This document shows positions 8,171 to 14,645 of a stretch of DNA of 25,960 nt, piece after piece. The notes under the pieces were generated by a model, which saw only the letters and a list, made by a program, of their open reading frames with translations, was not told the origin of the DNA and made no database searches. Position numbers and translations under genes: made by a program. Within the stretch, counting starts at the first letter, position 1; each line of letters begins with the position of its first letter. The DNA lies in NCBI GenBank assembly GCA_964589825.1, contig CAZPUS010000036.1:1-25960 (forward strand), written 5' to 3'. The stretch comes from CAZPUS01 sp964589825 (GTDB taxonomy: Bacteria; Fibrobacterota; Chitinivibrionia; Chitinivibrionales; WJKA01).

Positions 8171-8328
8171 ANNNNNNNNNNATGCAGAGTGGGGGGGCAT
8201 TTTTCCTCTTGCGGCAGTAACGGCGACATCGTCCCGGAATACTTTTCCCTGATACAACCGTGAACAAAACCGCTCAATTCAGGTAACAGTAAATCCAAAC
8301 ATCGTGCACGTTAATGAAAGGGCAAAAG
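8171..8328. other. Scaffold gap and short intergenic spacer
   Basis: Positions 8172-8181 are ten Ns, the usual placeholder for a join of unknown size, so the true distance between the kinase and yraN is unknown and genes could be missing. To the right, 8182-8328 has a G-run of seven (8190-8196) and a 17-nt match to another intergenic region (listed separately). No ORF with a plausible start is visible. Confidence 0.85.
8268..8284 (+). repeat. Intergenic repeat, copy C (short)
   Basis: The 17 bases AACCGCTCAATTCAGGT are identical to 21742-21758. Here the match ends 44 nt before the chosen yraN start. To the left of the match the two sites do not align clearly, so this is either the tail of a longer repeat truncated near the assembly gap or a short shared motif. 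Confidence 0.5.
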
Positions 8329-8682
8329 ATGCATACACGAGGTAAAGGAAAGGTGCGCGAGGAGCAGGCGTTGCAATATCTGCTCGGTAAGGGGTATACC
8401 ATCATCCAACAGAACTATTGCACCAGACACGGAGAGATAGACTGTATTGCGCAGGATCCGGATGGCACACTGGTGTTTTGTGAAGTCAAGTCGTCATGGG
8501 GCGGCAGGGACGCGAATCCATTATACTGGGTTAACCCACGCAAACAGCGTACACTCGGACAAATGGCACGTCGATACCTTTACGAGCAAAAAAGAACCGA
8601 TGTCCCCTGCAGGTTCGATGTAATCGGGATTAGTTTTCGCGGTATTGACCACATACGAAACGCATTTTTTATTTTTACCTGA
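8329..8682 (+). CDS. yraN: YraN/UPF0102 family nuclease-like protein
   Basis: YraN proteins are small RecB/Holliday-junction-resolvase-like nuclease-fold proteins of uncertain biological role. The 117-aa product has the family core: early Glu-rich helix (VREEQALQYLLGKGY), GEID (35-38), FCEVK (50-54) and the later RFDVIGI. Asp38, Glu52 and Lys54 form the expected D...ExK nuclease motif. I chose ATG at 8329 because AAAGGG lies upstream of it; an ATG at 8314 would add five residues but lacks a ribosome-binding site. In many genomes yraN lies near rnhB or rplS; here it stands between a gap and a GH2 gene, 79 nt upstream of the latter. Confidence 0.9.
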   Translation: MHTRGKGKVREEQALQYLLGKGYTIIQQNYCTRHGEIDCIAQDPDGTLVFCEVKSSWGGRDANPLYWVNPRKQRTLGQMARRYLYEQKRTDVPCRFDVIGISFRGIDHIRNAFFIFT

Positions 8683-8761
8683 ACCGGGCGAATGCAGTGG
8701 TAAAAGCAGCGGTGAACTCTGCGGGTATTGTGTCCCCTTACAGTAATTGAAAGGATCCGGA

Positions 8762-11700
8762 ATGCGTACGCAACAATGTCTTAACGGATGGTGGGATTTT
8801 GCCCCGTATGAATCAAAGGATAATACCGCCCATCAGCCATTATTTTTTCCTCAGGAGAGCTGGTGGCAGAAAGACCGCATTATCGTACCCGGTTCCTGGA
8901 CCAGGGGCGGCGCGCTCTACACAGAGGAGGAGATAGCGCAACGGCCCTGGTACGAAGGGCGCATCTACGACAATTACGGCTATCCCGCGCACTGGGATGC
9001 CATGAATACCGCATGGTACCGACGTTTTTTCGATTTGCCCGATACCATGGACAAAAAGCGGTGGCGGCTGCGCTTCGAAGGGATATTGCGGGAGTCCTGG
9101 GTTGTGCTAAACGGCACCACCGTTGCGCATCGTACAAACGGCATTATGCCCTTTGTCTGCGATATTACCGAATGCGTAACGCAACGCGACAATGAACTGA
9201 TCGTGTATGTGACCGATTATGAGCGTGATGAAAACGCCAGAGCGTTTACCCCCACCGGTTCCGATCAGATGGAGTGTCAAAAAGGGATATGGCAGGATGT
9301 CTACCTCGAGTCGGTACCGGCGTGTTATGTAGATGACGTCACCATTCGAACGAGTGTGCGCCACAATTCCATCTGGTTGCACACACGGGTATGCAATACA
9401 GATGATACACTCCAGCACGTCCGTATACGGTATATAATAAAAGATCATATGCGTGAGGTGCGCACCTTCGACGGAGGTGAAATAGAGGTGCCACAGGACG
9501 ATACGGTGCAAAAAGAGGCACGCTTTACCTTCAGCTCCTATATTCCGTGGTCGCCGCAGACGCCGCATCTTTATACACTCGAGGTTCGTCTTGAGCCGTG
9601 CACTGCGCACTCGCATGAGCCGATCGATTCGTATACCGAGCGCTTCGGGTTCAGGGAGGTATGGATAGAGGGGCACCACGTAATGCTCAACGGCAGCCCC
9701 CTTCATCTCAGCGGCGAGTGGTGTCATAAACACAGTCTCGAAAATTTTCGTCCCGAATATATCCGTCAGTGGTACCGGATGCTCAAGGATATGAACATGA
9801 ATTATATCCGAACCCACACGTTTCCGCATCCCCGGCTTCTGCTCGATATCGCGGATGAAATGGGAATCGTGGTATGTGTTGAGGCGGGTTGGCAGTTTGG
9901 TCACGATATGGCACTTGATAAGCAGCGGCTGTGGGACAATGCGTATGAGCATGCACGTGAAATTATCGCACGTGACAAGAACCATCCGAGTGTGGTTTTC
10001 TGGAGTGTGGCCAATGAAACCAGATGGTGTCATAACAGGAATGCGATTATCAACAAACTGCCCGGACTTCGCAGCGTATATGAAGAGCTGGATCCTACAC
10101 GTATACCCTATCATGAAGGCGACAGTTCATTGTGGGACGAACGCACACAGCATATGCTCAGCCGCCATTACGGGACCGAATGTACCGGGGAGGACTGGTG
10201 GAACAAAGAAAAACCCCTGCATGTGGGTGAGGTCGGCAAATGGCACTACGGACAGCCGATCGATAACACCCTGTGGGGCAATGAGGAGATATTCGCATCG
10301 TTTTGCAGTTGTCACCAGGCGGTTGCGCGGGAAGCTGCCGATATTATCGAGCAGGCACGAGCCAACGAAGTGGCCTGTATTTTCCCGTGGAATATATCCG
10401 GGCTTGACAATTACCGGCCTTGCGACAGGGAACATCTTTTCGAATACCCGGAGCCCGGAACCCCTCATGTAAAGCCGCTGCGCAGCGGTGCCTACGGCAG
10501 TGAGTTCAAATGGTGGGAGCCCGATTCAAAAGGGTATGAACCCGGACCGAGTTTCGATATTATAAAGAACGCCTACCGCCCCTGTGCGCTCGTTATCCGT
10601 CAGAAGCGCAACCACGTATTCGACGATGCCACGCTTGCGCATACCGTCACCTGTGTAAACGATACCGGCGATACACTGCAGGCCCGTCTTGAATGCGTGC
10701 TGTGGTATGGAGCCGAAAAGATCGGGCAATGGTCCCGGGACGTGACCGTGGTGCACGGGCATACACAACGTCTGCATTTCGACATAGCGTGTGCACCGGT
10801 CGAGGAGAAAACCCACTGCCGCATAGAGACCAGACTGGAAACGTGTTCCCAAGTTCTTGATGTACAACAACGCACATGTGCCGTATATCCTGCCGCCATG
10901 CGCAGTGAAAAATGGGATGTGGCACGATGTGCTGTTTTCGGAGAGGGGCCGGTAAAGGAAATTCTTGAATCTCATGGCGTATCCACCGTCACGATCGATT
11001 CACTCGAGGATGCGGATCCGGCTGCTGCTTCAATCCTGTGCGTAGAAAAAAAGAGTCTCCAAGCGGGCTCTTCCCAGCATGAAGATATTAAGAGATTTGC
11101 CGCACAGGGGGGGCGTGTGGTCATAATGGAGCAGAGTGCGTGCTGCATGCCGCAGACATCACTGGAAAACAAACCTGCAGAGCAGTGTCACGTGCGGGGA
11201 GGGCGTGACGATATCATGAAAGGCTTCGATGACGGCGATTTTGCGTACTGGGGAGACGATCCGTACGGGAAAACCAACTCCGATGCCTTTGTAACCATAA
11301 CACCGTACAAAAAACCGGGCTGCGGGATGAGTCGTGTACTGATCGATTCGGGCTGGGGTGATTTTGGTCACGGCGGTCTCAACTGGGCACCGTGTGTTCA
11401 GACATTTGTCGAGACCGGAGTGGTGACGGCGTGTCAGCTTCGCGTAAGCGATACGGCCGGGACGCATCCGGCGTCGTTGCGATTTCTCAGGCGTCTTTTC
11501 GAATACAGTAGTTCCTATGAGTCCCCGCAGTGGCGGAAAGTTGCCGCGTATAACTCCCGCGGTGCACAGCAGCTCGAAAACCTCGGTATCGCAACCGATT
11601 CGGCGGGATCGATCGTGTATGCCGCCGGCGGCTGCGATGCGGATGCGGTGAAGCGTTTATGCGATAAGGCCCGCAGCGGGTCAACCGTTATTTTATCTGC

Positions 11701-12748
11701 ACCTGACGGAGAAACGTTGCAGCGTCTTGGCCGGGAAAGCGGAATCGATATCGCTCCCCGCGATCTCGGACCGCAGTATAACGTGGTCAAATGGAGGGAC
11801 GATGCATTGTTCGACGGGTTGAGTAATCAGGAGTTGTACTGGCTTGACAAAGCACACTACGGTCCCGTGAACACCGAAAACAGACTCATGACCGATGTGC
11901 TGATCGATGCGGATGAAAAGTATATGTTGTTATCGAGTGAGTATGACAGCTGCTGGCGTGAATTTTACACCGCGGACGGAAAGTCTGAACGGTTTCGTAT
12001 GCCGGTCATTACCCGCTATCTCGCAAAAGGACACCGCAGCCATGCCGCGGCAATGATACGCGTCCCTCTCGGGAGCGGAGAACTTTTTGTATGTCAGGTG
12101 CCGGGCGTGGAAGATGCATACCAAAAGGCGCGTGTATTCTGGACGCATGTCTTCACCAACCTGTATGCGCGCAGTACCCTGACACTTTTTGACGGGGAAA
12201 AGGTCGTTGCAGGCAGTCAATGCAGTAATGGATATCCGGACTATATATGGATGATGACGCACGTAGACCGGGCCGTGCGGGAAAAGGTGATATCGGTCGC
12301 CGCACCCAGGGAATACAGAATACCGAATCAGTCCGTAAAAGAGAGCTTCCGGTGGGAAATGATTGATACCGGTCGCGGGACGATACCTGCGGAAGGTGAT
12401 AACGCTGCGATGGCGCTCATGTATGAAGTACGTCCGGGCAGATCCCGCAAGGCGGTGCAGGTAGAAGGCGGACTTCCCAACCCGCAGCTTCAGACGCTTT
12501 TAGATGTGACCACGTGCGGAGAGGTCGAAGTATATATAAACGGTGTGTTGTACGAAAAGAGGAAACTGCAGCGGCAGGAGCGTACCACTATTGCGGATAT
12601 CGATCTCGAAGCGGAATGGAATACGATTCTGATCCTCTGGACACCACCGGAAAACGAGAATAACGACAGTACACTTTCCATGCAGTGGCGGGATCGCCAG
12701 GGGAATCCGGAAGTCGAATTCGATTTTGACAGCGCGAATGCGGTATAG
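8762..12748 (+). CDS. Glycoside hydrolase family 2 protein, multidomain, beta-galactosidase-like
   Basis: This 1328-aa protein should hydrolyse a beta-glycoside (galactoside, glucuronide or mannoside cannot be told apart). The N-terminus (LNGWWDF, then the VPGSW and WYRRFF segments) is the GH2 sugar-binding jelly roll. An Ig-like middle domain precedes the TIM barrel, with HPSVVFWSVANE supplying acid/base Glu419 and LHVGEVGKWH offering Glu490 as nucleophile. Residues about 717-917 and 923-1135 look like two tandem degenerate class I amidotransferase-like domains. The end (about 1170-1328) resembles a galactose-binding-type beta sandwich. ATG 8762 is preceded by AAAGGA; TAA lies in frame 15 nt upstream, so no signal peptide is possible and the enzyme should be intracellular. 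It probably acts on imported oligosaccharides, perhaps with the beta-helix protein. Length well exceeds a classical LacZ (about 1020 aa). Confidence 0.9.
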   Translation: MRTQQCLNGWWDFAPYESKDNTAHQPLFFPQESWWQKDRIIVPGSWTRGGALYTEEEIAQRPWYEGRIYDNYGYPAHWDAMNTAWYRRFFDLPDTMDKKRWRLRFEGILRESWVVLNGTTVAHRTNGIMPFVCDITECVTQRDNELIVYVTDYERDENARAFTPTGSDQMECQKGIWQDVYLESVPACYVDDVTIRTSVRHNSIWLHTRVCNTDDTLQHVRIRYIIKDHMREVRTFDGGEIEVPQDDTVQKEARFTFSSYIPWSPQTPHLYTLEVRLEPCTAHSHEPIDSYTERFGFREVWIEGHHVMLNGSPLHLSGEWCHKHSLENFRPEYIRQWYRMLKDMNMNYIRTHTFPHPRLLLDIADEMGIVVCVEAGWQFGHDMALDKQRLWDNAYEHAREIIARDKNHPSVVFWSVANETRWCHNRNAIINKLPGLRSVYEELDPTRIPYHEGDSSLWDERTQHMLSRHYGTECTGEDWWNKEKPLHVGEVGKWHYGQPIDNTLWGNEEIFASFCSCHQAVAREAADIIEQARANEVACIFPWNISGLDNYRPCDREHLFEYPEPGTPHVKPLRSGAYGSEFKWWEPDSKGYEPGPSFDIIKNAYRPCALVIRQKRNHVFDDATLAHTVTCVNDTGDTLQARLECVLWYGAEKIGQWSRDVTVVHGHTQRLHFDIACAPVEEKTHCRIETRLETCSQVLDVQQRTCAVYPAAMRSEKWDVARCAVFGEGPVKEILESHGVSTVTIDSLEDADPAAASILCVEKKSLQAGSSQHEDIKRFAAQGGRVVIMEQSACCMPQTSLENKPAEQCHVRGGRDDIMKGFDDGDFAYWGDDPYGKTNSDAFVTITPYKKPGCGMSRVLIDSGWGDFGHGGLNWAPCVQTFVETGVVTACQLRVSDTAGTHPASLRFLRRLFEYSSSYESPQWRKVAAYNSRGAQQLENLGIATDSAGSIVYAAGGCDADAVKRLCDKARSGSTVILSAPDGETLQRLGRESGIDIAPRDLGPQYNVVKWRDDALFDGLSNQELYWLDKAHYGPVNTENRLMTDVLIDADEKYMLLSSEYDSCWREFYTADGKSERFRMPVITRYLAKGHRSHAAAMIRVPLGSGELFVCQVPGVEDAYQKARVFWTHVFTNLYARSTLTLFDGEKVVAGSQCSNGYPDYIWMMTHVDRAVREKVISVAAPREYRIPNQSVKESFRWEMIDTGRGTIPAEGDNAAMALMYEVRPGRSRKAVQVEGGLPNPQLQTLLDVTTCGEVEVYINGVLYEKRKLQRQERTTIADIDLEAEWNTILILWTPPENENNDSTLSMQWRDRQGNPEVEFDFDSANAV

Positions 12749-12769
12749 CGAGCCGGCACGACGTGTTCC

Positions 12770-12786
12770 CACTACATGATGTGGTG
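12770..12786 (+). terminator. Hairpin after the GH2 gene
   Basis: CACTACAT (12770-12777) and ATGTGGTG (12779-12786) are nearly perfect inverted arms 22 nt after the GH2 stop. No T-run follows, so this is a weak candidate for a transcription end or mRNA 3' stabiliser. Confidence 0.3.
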
Positions 12787-13036
12787 TAACGCAATGGCAT
12801 TCAATACGATACGTAGAGGGGTGCGCCGCGTCTCGAGCCTTTCATGCACAACACGGCCAATGCAGCCAGGCCGGAATGCAACTGTGGCGAACGGATTATC
12901 GGGCATGTCGGTGTATGCCGCTTGTTCAATTGGGGCAAATGATTGTGAATCGGCTATGTGTCGAAATGTATTTTTGGTCAATTATTGATTTGTCGAAAAG
13001 ACCTCGCTTTCCGGTATCGTACGTATCGGGTATCTG

Positions 13037-13078
13037 AAAAATGGTACCGGACAAATGGTACCGCAGAAATGCCAACGG
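13037..13078 (+). repeat. Three 14-bp imperfect tandem repeats
   Basis: Units AAAAATGGTACCGG, ACAAATGGTACCGC and AGAAATGCCAACGG follow one another without spacing. The first two share AAATGGTACCG exactly, and each contains the palindrome GGTACC; the third is more diverged. The array ends 33 nt before the chosen start of the DAHP synthase gene and follows a possible promoter region. It could be an operator array spaced at 14 bp. Confidence 0.6.
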
Positions 13079-13111
13079 GGAAACAGTAACCGAATATATG
13101 AACGTATAATC

Positions 13112-14140
13112 ATGAAATTACGATATATAAAAAAGATACCCTCAGCCGAAGAAATCATTGCTCAGCTGCCCTTTCCCCCTGCACACAAAGAGCTCAAAGA
13201 GGCACGCGATAACGAGATCGCGGATATTATCAGGGGAAAGAGCGAAAGGATGCTTCTGATTGTCGGCCCCTGTTCCGCGCACGAGGAAGAGGCGGTCGTG
13301 GATTACGTGACGCGGCTGGCGTCGTTGCAGGAGCAGGTAAAGGATGCATTGCTCATTGTTCCGCGTATCTATACCAACAAACCCCGGACTACCGGCGTGG
13401 GATACAAAGGGATGGCGCATCAGCCGCATCCGGAGAAGGAGCCGGATATTGCCGGTGGTATAATGAGTATCAGAAAGATGCATCTGCGTGTATTTGCCGA
13501 AACGCATCTTTCGGCTGCGGACGAGATGCTTTATCCCGATAATTCGGCCTATCTCGAGGATGTACTCAGCTATATAGCCGTGGGTGCGCGGTCTGTAGAG
13601 AATCAGCAGCATCGCTTGGTCGCGAGCGGGTTGACACAGCCGGTAGGCATGAAAAATCCCACCAGCGGTGATATCAATGTCATGCTCAACTCGATATATG
13701 CGGCACAGTCACCCCATATTTTTCTTTACAATGACTGGGAAGTAGAATCAAAGGGGAATGAACTGGCGCATGCGGTACTTCGCGGTGCGGCAAATGCGGC
13801 CGGAGAGAGTATGCCCAATTATCACTACGAGGATCTGATAAATACCATCGAAGCATATCGTGCGCGTTCACTGAACAACCAGACCATTGTCGTGGATACC
13901 AACCATTCGAATTCGAGAAAGCAGTATGTGCAGCAGCCCAGAATCGCATATGAAATAATGGAGAACCGCCGTCTCGACAGCTCCATCAGAAAGACGATCA
14001 AGGGACTTATGGTCGAAAGCTATATCGCCGAGGGCAAACAGCCCGTTACCGGTAAAGAATACGGTAAATCGATTACCGATCCCTGCCTCGGATGGGAGCA
14101 GACCAAAGCGCTCATACTCGAACTCGCCGGTATGGTCTAA
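13112..14140 (+). CDS. aroG: 3-deoxy-7-phosphoheptulonate (DAHP) synthase, class I AroF/G/H type
   Basis: DAHP synthase joins phosphoenolpyruvate and erythrose 4-phosphate, the first step of the shikimate pathway to aromatic amino acids. The 342-aa product matches the E. coli AroG layout: GPCSAH (52-57, metal ligand Cys54), KPRTT (90-94), GARSVENQQHR (158-168), KNPT with Lys181, and the C-terminal MVESYIAEGKQ and KSITDPCLGW. Length is close to AroG (350 aa). I chose ATG at 13112 because homology begins at MKLRYIKKIPS; an ATG at 13055 in the same frame would translate the tandem repeat into an unmatched tail. Neither start has a clear Shine-Dalgarno sequence. The gene stands alone between a GH2 gene and a tRNA. 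Which aromatic amino acid inhibits it cannot be read from the sequence. Confidence 0.94.
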   Translation: MKLRYIKKIPSAEEIIAQLPFPPAHKELKEARDNEIADIIRGKSERMLLIVGPCSAHEEEAVVDYVTRLASLQEQVKDALLIVPRIYTNKPRTTGVGYKGMAHQPHPEKEPDIAGGIMSIRKMHLRVFAETHLSAADEMLYPDNSAYLEDVLSYIAVGARSVENQQHRLVASGLTQPVGMKNPTSGDINVMLNSIYAAQSPHIFLYNDWEVESKGNELAHAVLRGAANAAGESMPNYHYEDLINTIEAYRARSLNNQTIVVDTNHSNSRKQYVQQPRIAYEIMENRRLDSSIRKTIKGLMVESYIAEGKQPVTGKEYGKSITDPCLGWEQTKALILELAGMV

Positions 14141-14222
14141 GCGAATACGCAAATTGATAGCCATTATTTTGATATGTAGTGGGTTATATACTATTTTTAC
14201 TCTGAGCTGAGCGATTTTTGCG

Positions 14223-14355
14223 TGCGCCATCTGTTGTCATTCGCATAGCCGCTGCATCCCCGAAAAATCATGAGCCAACCAATAAGGATGACCCTGGTTT
14301 TCAAAAGTACATTACCAGCACGGCTCTCAGCAGCTTTATTAAAACAATCGCGCAG
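14223..14355 (+). repeat. Diverged intergenic repeat, copy A
   Basis: This segment aligns along its length with about 21619-21758 in the same orientation. The best block is GCTCTCAGCAGCTTTATTAA here against GCTCACAGCAGCTTTCATCA there, followed by AAACAATCGC against AAACAACCGC, and both end in AGGT. Earlier anchors are CGAAAAATCATGAG against CGAAACCCATGAG and CCAATAAGG against CCAACAAGG. Identity is clearly partial. The copy ends 60 nt before tRNA-Val. Confidence 0.55.
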
Positions 14356-14374
14356 TGTTAGGTTTAAATGGATT

Positions 14375-14403
14375 TTGTCGGATAACGTGTGCGCACATAA
14401 GAA
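14375..14403 (+). promoter_or_regulatory. Possible promoter of tRNA-Val
   Basis: TTGTCG (14375-14380) and TAAGAA (14398-14403) are 17 bases apart, an ideal spacing, although the boxes match consensus only partly (four and three of six). The -10-like box ends 12 nt before the mature tRNA 5' end. The spacer contains the 10-bp palindrome TGTGCGCACA (14388-14397), which could be an operator. Confidence 0.3.
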
Positions 14404-14415
14404 GATGTAAAAACC

Positions 14416-14489
14416 GGGCGGTTAGCTCAGTTGGTTAGAGCACTTGCTTGACATGCAAGAGGCCACTGGTTCGAATCCAGTATCGCCCA
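14416..14489 (+). tRNA. tRNA-Val (anticodon GAC)
   Basis: The acceptor arm GGGCGGT pairs with ATCGCCC with one G-T pair, followed by discriminator A (14489). The D-arm has TAGCTCAGTTGGTTAGAG, the anticodon stem CTTGC/GCAAG encloses loop TTGACAT, and the T-arm has GGTTCGAATCC. Anticodon GAC (14450-14452) reads GTC and GTT, hence valine. CCA is not encoded; ATTTACC follows. Confidence 0.95.
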
Positions 14490-14645
14490 TTTACCATCTC
14501 TTTCATGCATACGAACCACTTTACACAATAAACCCGGGGAATCCACAGGGGATTTTATCCATACCGGAAGAACCGCACCATACGAGTTGTCGGCGGTACC
14601 GGTGTTTTTTGTATTTACGTCTGTAAAACGAATAACGAGTCACTG
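14490..14645 (+). promoter_or_regulatory. thrS leader with weak hairpins
   Basis: The 156 nt before thrS contain AATCC-ACAGG-GGATT (about 14540-14554), a short hairpin followed by TTT, and further on ACCGC...GCGGT arms ahead of GGTACCGGTGTTTTTT. The second could be an attenuator. I see no T-box signature. Several bacteria control this operon through its leader, but here this is only suggested by position. Confidence 0.3.

Larger units (their letters stand above)
12749..13111. other. Intergenic region between the GH2 and DAHP synthase genes
   Basis: A 363-nt stretch without a convincing gene. Open frames exist on both strands over roughly 12772-12988 (about 70 codons each), but neither has a ribosome-binding site or family resemblance. 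The region holds a hairpin just after the GH2 stop and a triple 14-bp tandem repeat near its right end, both listed separately. The sequence GTATCGTACGTATCGGGTATC (near 13013-13033) also repeats GTATC. Confidence 0.5.
14141..14415. other. Intergenic region between the DAHP synthase gene and tRNA-Val
   Basis: No gene is seen. The stretch contains copy A of a diverged intergenic repeat (about 14223-14355) and, right of it, a possible tRNA promoter. On the minus strand the repeat can be read as broken frames containing several stops. Confidence 0.6.

Noticed and set aside
9107..10114. 335-codon open frame on the minus strand
   Set aside because: It lies entirely inside the GH2 gene, antisense to its catalytic motifs, and its product has no recognisable motif; it is a shadow of the real frame.
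12772..12988. Open frames of about 70 codons on both strands between the GH2 and DAHP synthase genes
   Set aside because: The minus-strand one needs a TTG start without a ribosome-binding site, the plus-strand one has no homology I recognise, and the two cannot both be real. Treated as intergenic.
13055..13111. Upstream ATG start for the DAHP synthase
   Set aside because: It would translate the second and third tandem repeat units into an N-terminal tail not found in AroG-type enzymes; homology starts at 13112.
14490..14645. T-box riboswitch upstream of thrS
   Set aside because: No T-box sequence, no specifier-loop arrangement and no strong terminator/antiterminator pair are visible.
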